Of a DNA stretch of 64,000 bases, positions 50,397-62,421 are shown one piece after another (the stretch's first letter is position 1; each line of letters starts with the position of its first letter). Under the pieces are notes generated by a model that ran no database searches, was not told the origin of the DNA, and saw only the letters and a program-made list of their open reading frames with translations. The position numbers were made by a program, and so were the translations under genes. Source of the stretch: Dipetalonema caudispina (taxonomy: Eukaryota; Nematoda; Chromadorea; Rhabditida; Onchocercidae); assembly GCA_013365325.1 (NCBI GenBank), contig JABVXV010000011.1, positions 310,001-374,000 on the forward strand. Reading direction: 5' to 3'.

Positions 50397-52789
50397 ATGA
50401 CTTTTACAAATTGTATTGGTGGTACCGCCAAACTGAATACTGGCTTCTCAATACCTATGATTGGTCTTGGCACCTACAAAATCGTTGGCCAGGATGCGGT
50501 CACTAAGGCCGTCGATGCTGCTTTGAAAGCTGGCTATCGGTTGTTCGATACAGCCAAATATTACGTAAATGAACCAGAGTTGGGCATTGCTCTCCAAGTA
50601 GCGTTTTTTTCTTTCCATACTTATTTGTAATTTACTTCGCATTCACATTTATGTTCGTTTTGGTCTATAATAATCAGGAAATTTTTTTGATGCTTCAAGC
50701 AGTAGCAGTCGAAGTGAACAAAAGCACTGTTTACGATGCTAAACTTGAATGAATTACTTTTTTTTTTTGTTCCGTATTATCTTTTTGATTCAGAATAAGA
50801 AGGCATGCCAAATACTAGTCTGAATATAGCTTCCTACTGTACAGCTTCTTAAAATTTCTACTCAAAAATTGCGTCATTTCAGGAACTGCTTCCAAAGTAC
50901 AACTTGAAGAGAGAAGAAGTTTTCATCACTACAAAATTCTTCCTAGCCGAAACAAATAATGTTGAGTACACAAGAAAAATGGTAGATGAATCGCTAAAGA
51001 ATCTTCGAACAGAGTAATTTTTTAGAAAGTTTTCCACCGTCACAGTTGTTACAGAGCTGTTTAACGCAGAGAGAAAAAAAATTGTGCGAAATTCTTACAA
51101 ATTAATTTTGGCATCGTCGGAATAAAAATGATGCCATGTTTTGACACTTACATGCGTTATGTATACTTTGTTCCTATAAAAATGTTATTTAGGTATCTCG
51201 ATTTAGTCCTTATTCATTATCCGAAAGCTGACGCAAGTAAAAATAATGACCCACGAAATCCAGAAAATCGTAAGGATGCTTACTTGGAACTTGAGAAATT
51301 AAAAGGTAATCATTTCAATATAGTGAGTTGAGAGTTGAGACAAGAGTAAATGCGATTGTTACTGAAATCCAGATTTCAATGCAGTATGATAAGATTTTTT
51401 TTTTATTTCATTTACGAAAAGTACATTTTCGAACATGCCATTTTCTCTCCTTTCTTTAAATGGTTAATGGTAAATTTTTAGATGAGCACAAAATACGATC
51501 GATAGGTGTTTCAAACTACGAAGTTAAGCATATTAAAGAGATTCAAAATTTCGGCCAAATGATGCCTTCCGTAAACCAAGTCGAATTTCACCCTCATTTC
51601 ACTCGCAATGAGTTGAGAGATTATTGCAAGAACGAAGGGATATTTTTCCAGGTTAGTTTAGCAATGAATTTTCTAATTTCAAAGCCAGTCTTCTCTTTAA
51701 AAAAAGAGATGACTTTTTAAGACAACTAGTATGAATTTTTTTGTTGACCGTTCTTTTAGTTTTACTTGTTTTTGGCAATAAATTTTCTATTTTTCAGGCT
51801 TATTCGTCATTGGCTAGAAATCATCCCGATCTCATGTCTGATCCCACAGTTGTTGAAACAGCAAAAGCACATAATTCAACTCCTCAGGTTGATGCCTTAA
51901 GTACCCGTAACAAACTTTTTTGAAAATTTTTTAGAGAGGTCTTAGGCTTTTTGAGTAATTTCGCATTAAAAATAATTATTTCAGCTCGTTGTATTATCTT
52001 GGGCACTCAGTCTTGGTATTGGTATTATACCGAAGTCGTCAAATCCGGAACGAGTGATTGACAACTTTAAGGTACAACTTTTAAATATTTTCATTTAAGG
52101 AAGATTGGTTAGCTTTATAAATCGAGCTTTTTTTGTAGGATAGAGAACAAGATTTTCCGTAATTTTAGATCGGTTATTAGGCAAAGGAATGCATAGTTGA
52201 AGCAGTACTTTGATCCCCTGATCATGACGATTGTCGGTTGAATTGGTCGGCTTTGTGTTTTCCAAAACAAGACCACTTTTCTCGTGTTTATGTTTGCTGT
52301 TTAGAATATTTACAACTTGACAAATGAAGTCTAGGCTATGACATGAGGTCTGTTTTACCTATGCTTCGGTTTTGAATTTCGTAGATAAAGTGTTATAGCA
52401 TCCGCAGGAGCGCTACATAACTTCTTTATATCTCAGCGCTACATAATTGCTTCATACGGTTGTGATATCCGAAACCGGTTTTTTTCTCTAAGTGCAACTT
52501 GAGCTCATGCAACACTAACATTTGCAGAAGACATTCTTACACAGCTTGTAAGAGATTACCAAGAAACACATAGAGCTAAAAGCTACGAAAAGTTCATATA
52601 TGCTTCTACTTTGATTGTGAAAGCAGCCATCGTAGTTAGATGAGCGATTTTAGATACTTTTTTGAAATAAGTTATTACTTACCTTTTAAGGTAGTTGATA
52701 TGAAGCTGACAAAAGAAGAAATTGAAAGAATGACAGAACTGGATCGGAATAAGAATTATATAAGATGTGATGGTTGGAATGTGGATTGA
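50397..52789 (+). CDS. Aldo-keto reductase family protein
   Basis: Cytosolic NADPH-dependent oxidoreductase acting on carbonyl compounds; the substrate cannot be read from sequence. Exons: 50397-50597, 50883-51013, 51193-51305, 51482-51651, 51798-51887, 51985-52071, 52691-52789 (TGA). All phases agree, giving 296 residues, a usual length for this family. The catalytic tetrad is present: Asp and Tyr in GYRLFDTAKYYVNEPELG, Lys in ITTKF, His in LVLIHYP. The (beta/alpha)8 barrel signatures IGVSNY, VNQVEFHPHF and the NADPH-binding IIPKSSNPERVIDNF are also complete. The strand carrying the usual Ala-Tyr-Ser-Pro motif reads AYSSLAR. I start at ATG 50397; an upstream GTG at 50346 is in frame but unlikely. 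The last intron (52072-52690) is the longest. Confidence 0.92.
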
Positions 52790-54742
52790 ATTATTTTCAC
52801 ATTGGCACTTCACTTTACGTAGGTGTGTCTTTTTTAATGATCTGAAGAACTGTTATGTATCTTCCCAAGTCACTTTTACAAACAATGGTTGTGCTATATA
52901 TAAGAGAAATAATGAAGTCGTTGGAAGAAGTTTAGTCAGCATCTGTTTGTTTCCTTAGTCAAAAATTGAAATTGAAATTACTTCTGTACATTGGAAGGGA
53001 CCAAGCTTTTTATTCGTGGTTGTCTTGTTGGGAGCAGAACTGTTAGCTCTTATAAACTTGTTAATTTAGGCCAGGTATTATTATTTTTAATAATGATTGG
53101 AAAGCACTTAAAAAGCTTCAGAAATCGCTTTCCAACAATTTCTAGTGTCATTTTTTGATTGTGGTCCATATGAGATCGACAGCCTCTAGTATTATGTTTA
53201 ACTACTTTCGAATTATTAGATTTACGTATGGTGTTCCTGATATCATTACAGTAAATCATCCTCGTGTTAAACCAAAATATTGAAAAACGATTTTCTATTT
53301 TAAAAAACAACACTTAAAAAAAGAGATGGAGAATGGGATAGTTGAAATGATGTAACAGTTACCGTTTGGAGAAGTTTCTCCCGCTTGCCAGTCTCTTTGA
53401 TGTTTGCAAAGACCAGGAAGCAAGAGCAGGGAAAGAAAAAAGTGGATGAGAAATGGCTGTAACTTCCCTGTTTTGAGCGACACGTGCAACGCGATTCGGA
53501 ATAATACTAGACTTTAATAATGCCAAAGACATTATTAAAAAAGAAGACACGAGAAATTTTTGTTATGGAGCGAAAATCCTTTTTGTTCAAAGAATATCAA
53601 TGTTCCTAGCTATTCGCAAAGTACTTCTTGCACAGTTACTGAAGAAATTTTAGGAAGAAAAGAACGGATAACATAGCGTGAAAAGACGAAAATTTTGATT
53701 TGTAAAAAAACTGTCGTGGACAGATTTTTTTGTTCACTTTATTGCTATTCGTACTATCACTGTTTCTTCTACAAACATCAGCCAAACATCTGGACTATGT
53801 AAGGGTGTGGGCAGCTTCTGTTAAGCGTTTATCAATCTCTGTGAACACTTTAATAATAATTTCTCCTCACTTTAATATACTGGTAACTTTATTCGGCTCA
53901 TTGAGTTAATCATCCCCGGGAATCTGCACTGATTAAAAGTGGATGAATTATAATTACTAGAGTAGTTATGGTGGTTATGGGGATACATTGGGTGTTCCCA
54001 TCATTAGATCACATTACAATATCCTGTTTTTATTTGAAAGTTTATAACCTGTTTTTATGAGTTTGCGATATGCGAATAGTAAAGGCTTAGGAATATCAAA
54101 CGATGCGGAAATGCTAGAAGCTTCAAGCAAGTGAAGAACACGACAAAGAGATTTGAGCAATTTTGGTTATGCTAGTATGCTATCAGCTGTTTTAAATGCA
54201 TTTTGATTTAGCCAATAAGTTGAGAATTTGAATATTTGGAATTGAGATATGCAATTTAATTTTTCTTATTAAAAATCAACTTTACGGTTAGATTATTTGA
54301 ACATTCGTCTTGCGACATAAAGTCTTGCATCAAAAACTTTTCACAGATGCAACCTTCCGTGATAGATTAAGGTACAACAGTACAGCAATTGTGATTATTA
54401 AACCAGGAAGAAACCTGAATATTGAATATAAATATATTCGTTAGTAACAACAAACAGCATATCATAGAGTAAGATATTGTTCAGGCTAATTATTTATATT
54501 CTTCGCTCGAGTCGTTCTTATATTCTTGTCCACGACAGCTTAACTCATTTAATCTTAAGTTTCCATCAATCGCTTCGCGACGTATCGTTTGAATATCCCA
54601 CATACAACGTGGCGTTGTACATGATATATTTGATATTGTTTTTCATACTCGGAAGTTTGACTTTTGCTTCAGAGTTTTGTTCTAGATTTTGTCGCATGAA
54701 ATGCTAGTAATAGTACATGTATAAGCGGAAATTTCAGTTTGT

Positions 54743-55566
54743 TAGGCGACTTCCCAAGACCAATAGTTCCTATAACTGCTGGCAAAGTTACCTCATCGCG
54801 TTTGTTTGAGATTATTCTTGATGAGCACAATATGTTCAACGAAGATTAAAACTTTCGTATCAACTTTGGTATGCTAAATTGCTCAGAAGAAAGTTTATGG
54901 TGAGAAAACATAATGCAGACATGTATCTGTTATCAATGATATTGGAGTAATTTGTGGGCAGATTGATATTGTACTTGCAATCAGTTGAATGTAAGTATCA
55001 TGTTTTGTTTTGTTTTATGTTTAATTCATTTCAAATTAATTTTTCCTTTCCATTAAATGATTTTGTCGATGAAGTTGCTGTGGATACGTATCCCTTCCAA
55101 ACTCTCTTAATCATTCTTTGTTCATCTAAAACAAAAAGTTTTCCGACTTTTAAATGTCTTACAATTTCAAATCACATTGAGATGGCTCTGTATCTGAATT
55201 TATCATTGTACTACGTGGTGAGCTACTTCCTCTTGAAGAGTTCCTGCAGAGATTTTATTTGAATTCAGATAGCATTCGTCTATTGTTTAGTATGTCCTTG
55301 AAATTTGGTGCAGTAGAATTCTGCAGTGAAACAATTTTAACCATTTCAAATGTTCAATTTTTTCCCTGTCTGTTTGAATTGAATACATCTGAGAAGGTTA
55401 AGGGTAGACGTGCGGTGGAACCAGCCTTGTTCACATTAATTTCCCATCTTCAGGCACGGCATATCTTGAAAATGAAGCCAATTAGATTCCCTAAAATTTA
55501 CCGTCTGAACAATTATGATGATATAAAGATTGTATATTTGGATTCTTATCAAGTATTTCATTGTTA
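54743..55566 (+). mobile_element. Possible decayed non-LTR retrotransposon fragment
   Basis: Short stretches in differing frames recall a LINE protein: GDFPRP...SSRLFEIILDEHNMF (54743-54848), like the GDFN region of the AP-endonuclease domain, and IYRLNNYDDI (around 55498-55525), like the basic segment between endonuclease and reverse transcriptase in RTE/CR1 elements. Stops and frame changes lie between them. No reverse transcriptase FADD-type box was found. Weak and tentative. Confidence 0.22.
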
Positions 55567-58457
55567 AAACATTACTTCATTCAGTTATTTATTAACAACA
55601 CATAGAACAGTGAAAGACTGACTTTTTAGTGATGAAACAAAAGGTGCAAAGTTTGTCGTACAAGTGGCCAGTACAGAGTCAAAACATTGTTTTAAAAGGG
55701 AAAAGATTGATAATGAGAGGTTCAATTGAAAGACATTATGCTTTTAAATATTTTGCAGGTTCTACAGCTATAATATTTTCCTATTATGTGGCACATCTAG
55801 CATTCTTCGGCCAAAATTATTCTTTCCCATCCTTGGACTTCCCTTTTTGTTCATTTTAATCACAGGTAAACTTTCATGTGGTTTCTTATCGTTCAAGGGA
55901 ACTATTGTTCAAAACTAAATCTATTATACCTTTTAATTAAATTTAGGTAACCAAGTGTTACGGGATATCTGTATACTTCGGGGAAAGATCCTTGGCTTCA
56001 CAAATACGACAAGATTAAATGAAACAGTTAGACCCATAGAAAGAGCAGTCGATTGGCAAAGTTTTTAGTGCAGTAACAACGTATCTTTTCCCGTGATCAC
56101 AACTGCATTTCGTTGTACACTTTCCGAAAGAGACTTCTGACAATAGCTAGCTATCATGCTTGCGTTTAATGTTTAGGATATCAAAGAGTGGATCAGCTCG
56201 ATTTAATTTGCGAACAGGTGGAAATGTTTTTGTTTTCAGTTCTCCCGGAGAATCTGAAAATCTGTTAAACCGTACTTCAACATACAGCTTTTGCTATCCC
56301 TACACCGCAGTGGGATGTTTCAGTCAGATTTTACGGAAAATATTTCACTGCAATCTGCAAACATTCATAGTTAATATTACTCAGAATTTAAGATATTTAT
56401 GAATCAAATCATACACTCACACTAACATGCAATCTTGCATAAATCAGTAGAGCAAAGTAAAATTCCTAATCAACGGAAAGTTAAAGTTATTATACAAAAT
56501 GATAAATGATGCAAAGATCCAAAAATTGATTAAAAATATGTTACAATTTTATACATCATAGTTGTGACTCGAACTTTTAATGTGAAGGAAATGAAGCGCG
56601 TGTCTTACAAACAAAATGCGATTAAGCAAGATATATTGGATGTAATTAAAATGCTACTACTAAGAACCCAACTTTCTAAATAATGCTTACTGAAAAATTA
56701 GCGTTAATTTGGTAAGCAGTAGTAAGCAACGGCTGTAATCAGTAAATCTCAAAGTATGCAAACTCATGACAGATAATTTAATTACCTAACTTGACGTTAC
56801 ATACGATATTGTTATGTACTAGCTATCTACTGATTCGTACCACTTTTTTCTTGATAAAATTTTTCAAAAGGCGTCTCATTTCTATGGATTGTAATATCAA
56901 CAGTCAATACAGTGAAGGAGTGCGAAAATTAAGGTAACAGCATCAAAGGCATACATTTGAGGTTGACAGTCCTAAATTTTTTGCTACCTTTAGTCTCGAA
57001 CAAATATGTTTTGGTTGGAAGTTCGTAATGCTCCCCTATATTTCCAATAGTAATTACTATCGATATTTTAGAATTCCATTAGCTAACAAAAAAGAGTAGA
57101 AAGGTAAGACAACACATAACACGACACATTAAAATTGAGCGGAAAAAATCTGATCGTTTTACGCTTTTGACCATTCTATCACGCATGTTGATGTTGAATC
57201 TCTCGAGAAGTTTAGATTAATTGAATAAAGTGAAGTGAGAGATCCAGTCCTATCATTTAGCTTTTTATAAAGTGGTTCATTGCCAATTTCGCGATGGAAG
57301 ATTTGCTGCGAGATATTTGCAGATATAAGTGAAATGGTCCAAATGGTGATTAAAAAAAGAAGTTGTTGACAACACTAATTTAAAAACAACCTACTACATT
57401 AAAAAAAGTGGTCTTTCCAAGATGGAAAGTTGCGGTTAATGTACGTGAAACAGCGCAAGGGACTATACGTAAGTGTATAGTGCTTTCGAATTAATGGGAA
57501 TTCCTGGACGTTTTCAAATACGGAAGCACTACCAACTATTAGTGAATTAATACTAAACAATCCGAGTCGCCAGAAACCTGAAATTAATAAAAGTAATTTG
57601 ACAGTTGACACCGCTGATCCATTTTGGGAAGTACTTACATAGAGTATTTAGTGTAGGACTAGATATCATTGTCACAAGAGGTGTCGTATTCACTGAATGC
57701 TTTTTTCAAACATAAACTTCTCATGAAAAAAAAAGCAACTCATTAGATCCCATCATTTGACTCCAAATGCAATAATTGAAGACCTAAGTGGTATATCTAA
57801 ATCCAACTGTTGTGAATTCGAAACGTATTTCATTTATGAGTTTTAAATTTCTGAATTAGCCATTTCACCATTCTCTTAGTCAGACTAATTTTGAAACCAC
57901 TATCAGTTTAAAGCGAATCCTGTGAGTATTCTATCATCCGTAGAGTTCTTTTCTTTTTTCTTTGAAAAAAGGCCATTTATGAAAGTAATATTTACTTCAC
58001 TTTATGTTTCCTAAAAATTCTGGAATTTGTATGTGAGTTTTGCTGAAATGCTTCAAAGTGTATATGATTAAATATGAAGTTCATGAAATCTAAAGCTGTT
58101 GTAGTGATCTCTGTTAAAATAAGAAAGAATTCTTAGAAAATTTTGAAAAACAGATATAAAGACGTACTACATACGATCGCTCAAGAAAAATATTTTCTTG
58201 CTACTTCACACTAGTGGAAGCTAGCTTGTTTAATAGACTTGTGTGTCCCGTAACAAAAGAATAAAATTTATAAGGAACTGAAATCCCATAAAAGGTTTCA
58301 AACTATAATTTAGCTAGTTGAAAAAAGGTTATAACACGTTCTTCGACATCAATTAATGAGCTTCTTCTTTAACATCATGTTTATCTCAGTAAATTAAGCT
58401 CTCTCTAAGAGAAATTATGCGTCTCGTATTCGACCAGTTCTATTTATGGCGGTAATT

Positions 58458-58531
58458 GTTTCACACAGTGCTACGACAAGCAAAGGAAAGTGTCGTAACT
58501 TTCCTTTGCTTGTCGTAGCACTGTGTGAAAC
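58458..58531. repeat. Perfect 33-bp inverted repeat with 8-nt loop
   Basis: Arms 58458-58490 and 58499-58531 are exact reverse complements; the spacer is TGTCGTAA (58491-58498). Pairing stops sharply on the outside. It is GC-richer than its surroundings. Just to the right (58543-58560) comes a partial echo of the arm (GTAACT then GCAAAGGAAA). It could be a foldback element, a hairpin RNA source or the junction of a local inverted duplication. An assembly fold-back artefact is also possible. Confidence 0.9.
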
Positions 58532-61500
58532 GGAGAGGGAATCCGTAACTGCAAAGGAAATTAGATTTTGTTCTTTTTCATCCTATAAGTTGAATTAAAG
58601 CCCAGCACAGCCCAATCTTGCAAATTCGATAATGAAAAAAAAAAAAGCTTTTTGTAAAGCAACACAGTTTTTGTTTCCATTTAACAACATGATATGATGG
58701 GAATTAAGTACTGATTCGTTCCCTCGGCTTTCGACAAGTCCTCATTTTCACGCTACCACCATTAATTGCTTTTCTGTCCTGCACATAGACCATTCAAATT
58801 CCAGGAATCAGTATAGAAGAAGCAGATCAAACTCTGAAGTTGAGATGATGAAACACCGATTCCTGTTAGAACAGTCTCGACTAAAACATTGCAACGAAAG
58901 ATCGTTCGATGACATTAAGTACATCCTCCCACATTAGTATCAGTTTCTCTCAGCGTTTTCTACAGCTCTGTTCTTCTTTAAACTGTTCCGCAAATTCTTC
59001 TGGTCAGTGGGAAAGGAAGGATACTCGACCTTTGTTCTACATTCTCTTTCATGATCCATTTCATTCTTTCTCGTAATACGTACTACGGAAACATCTATTG
59101 GAAAGATTGTGTATCGATTAAAAAACCTCATCCATTTTCGCGTTGTTGGTCGAATTGAATCAAGCGTAACTGACTTATTAGTTTATTAAAGCTTATTTAG
59201 TTTTCGCTGCTCAACCCAAAGTTTCTTATGAATTACTTCCTACTGCATGAAATCAATTATCACGGTCGTAATGGTGGTAAATTTAGTGGCAAGTTGATAT
59301 GATCTCAACTTCGTCCACATCAGCTATAATGCTGTGAAGCTTTTGGAAGGTACAATTGTCGTAAACTTAACTGTTTAGATATTGTTACTACGTCACCTAG
59401 CACAGAAGCACAATTATCAATGATAAGATTGATAAAATGTAATTTGTTGGAAATTACTTGTTGTTGATGATAAACTCGGCTCTCCAACATTTCCTGCTTT
59501 CATCTGCTCCCAAAAGAAAATTTTTCCATCATTTTTTCAGATCATGTTATGCTGAATCTTTCGGTACATTTGACATACATACTAAAAAGGTCGTAGCACA
59601 TTCTTCTTTGTAGAAAAGATGACTGAAGTGTTTCTCGCTCGTTAGGGTACCTTCCTGTAATTGTAAATGCAAAAGATAATGATAGCCTAATCTGATTTCA
59701 GATTTTTAGTAGCTCCTTATTATCAGGGAAGCGCTGAGTCCGTTTTGTTTGACTATCTAAGCTGTTCTTAATGCCATCCATCATGGACACACATCGTCTA
59801 TACCTCTTTGCCCCCCCTAATTGTCCATTTTGATGCAGTTTAATTGGAACTGAAGTTATCAAATGGACCTCAAACGTGGTTTCACTTTTATATCACAATC
59901 AGCCACTGATCGCCCCATGACCAATATAATTCAATGAGACAGAGTGAGGTTAATTTTACACTTCCAAACTACACTTCATTGATTTCAACTGGGAATGCTT
60001 CATTATGCAGATTTTTGTTGCTTTGACTTGATAGGACGGTGCTTCTTCTAACTTTTTGTCATGTTCGAAGTCGACATGAATTTTTTTTTGGTGCAACAAA
60101 CAATCTTTGTTACTCTCTTCTCTTCAGAAGTATTCCTCCAAATAACACATGCATTTAGCTGTCATCTTCTCTACTTTCCTAAATCATCCCCTTTTTCTTG
60201 ATTACTAGTTGAATGTGTGACATTGGTTTGAGTTGTTTCTCCAGCCAACAATAGCACTGATTGGACATTTGTCACTTGGCTCATTTCTCCTTTTTTCATT
60301 TTCGGTATTTCACTCATTCATTATATAAGATTTTTCGCTTTCGCTGAATTTCACATTCTATGGTGGAATTTAGTAGTTAAAAGTGCCGAAAGTAACTCTC
60401 ACCTAATTTCGCAATATTTTTTCTTTGTTGCCACAATTCACATTATGATGTGCACTGACTACATTTATATTATTCTTATTCGTCACCGATTTCATTACAA
60501 AACTTGTCCAATTTTGCGTAAGGAAGTGATGAATGAACTTTTATTTTTAATATCAACGATTTAGAAATCTCCGTTGTGATATGCGCATGAAGTTTCTTGA
60601 ATTGACTTCATTGATAATGCTGATATTAGTTACGCAACTTATTTATGACTACTTTGGAGACTTATTTTATGAAGTAAACCAGTTCAAGATAAATACAAAA
60701 GTGATATGAGCAGTAAAGGTTCGCGGTACGCTTATATTATCCGGAAATTAATTCATAAGAACGATTAATGGAAATAACAAGTCTTTAAGAACATTTGAGT
60801 TTTAAAAACCTCTTATTTAACAGAACTATGTCACTTTAGTGATTATATGAAAATCAAGTATTCTAATTAACTAATGCATTTTTATGAATAGAAGTTATAG
60901 GATCCAGATACTGTTAACAGCAGTTCAGAAATTACAATCTATATTTCAATAAATTTGAAGATTCAAATTACAAATAATGTGGAGATTCCAATAAAACTTA
61001 ATTAACTGCAACAAAAAATTCCAGAGGAGTTTGCTTTTAAAGAAAAGAAGGGCACCAAGTCAAAACTAATTAAAAATCATACTAATAATTAACAGCTTGT
61101 GAATTAATTAAATGCTCTAAAACATCCATTTATTGGAATAAAAAATAATAGAAGGATTAGTGTTGATTAGTGATATTTAAATATCTTTCTTAATAGCACA
61201 TGGAATATGTTCTATGCTGTGAAGTTATTCTTGTTTCTTTTTTCAAATAATTTGAATAGTTGAATAGTATTTTTCGGACTTACAATTAGCAACATCAAGC
61301 TGGCTAAGTAAAGTATAACGTGTCACACTAGCCAGTATGATAATAAAATGCCTGTGATAAGCTGCTGATCATCAACAAGCTGAAAAAGAAATACATGCAA
61401 AGATACTTCAAATACAATGAGCCACATGGATATGAGTCACTAATATCATTTGGAAGATTTTTTTCTTCATTGGAGTTTTATTCGATCAAATTCAATACTT

Positions 61501-62421
61501 TTAGACTCATTTTGTGTTTTACAGTTTCATTCAATTAATTAATCCGCATAGAAACAGATGGAATTTCAAAAACTCGAAAAAAATATGAGCAACTTCACTT
61601 TACTCGTAGCATATGAATCTGAGTTTTTATTTCACAATCATTTGCATATGCTTTCACAACCAGCATCTTTCATCGATTGCGTTTTACTTCTGTACATCCC
61701 TGTATTTAGTGTTGCGTCTACTAGAAAATATAATTTAATTAATTAGTCAATTCCACATTTACGGATCTTATTAACAATAAGTTTATGGGGTCATTGTTTA
61801 ATGAATTGGGTAGGAAGTCGGAAGCCAGTTTTCAAGGAAATAAGTTAAGACTTCCCTTTCTCCCTCTCTCACAAAAAGGAAAACATAATTTTATAGATTT
61901 ACTTCACGATTTTCGATGACCTGTTATCTTACAATCAAATGGAACAGTTCTTCAAATTAAAAGTTCAGTGTGTACATCGAATGTTTTATTGTGAATCAAA
62001 ATGTACATAATATCTCGACTATTTGGTCAATTATCCTCAGAATGCATATGATATCAGCATTATTAACACTATCCACTTATTTCAACACTGTATGTTTTCG
62101 GGAATACTGCACTGAACCTATATCAGATGATGGAAATGGTGGCGGAAAAAAGGTGTGACTGTTGTTTTCCTAGAAAAATTCAAAAGGTTTATGAGAACGT
62201 GTTTAATGACTGGAAAAATCAATCTGATATGAAGATCATTAAATCAAGTAAAATTCCTTACAGTTTTGAAGTTCGAAACTGATTTTCCTAAGAAGTCCTA
62301 ATAAGTAAATATTAAGTGACATATTATATTAATTAGTAGCTAGTGTTGGATCAGTGATAAGATACAAGATGTAAGATACAAAATGCTCAAAATGATGCAA
62401 AAACTATAGGTTTCATTACAG

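Larger units (their letters stand above)
52790..62421. other. Nearly 10 kb with no confident gene
   Basis: AT-rich DNA with short ORFs only. Separate entries describe a possible LINE remnant (about 54.7-55.6 kb) and a perfect inverted repeat (58.46-58.53 kb). The right end may hold the first exon or promoter of the DEG/ENaC gene. Confidence 0.5.

Noticed and set aside
52410..52460. Short direct repeat AGCGCTACATAA in the last intron of the aldo-keto reductase gene
   Set aside because: Two imperfect copies only; a small local duplication with no sign of function.
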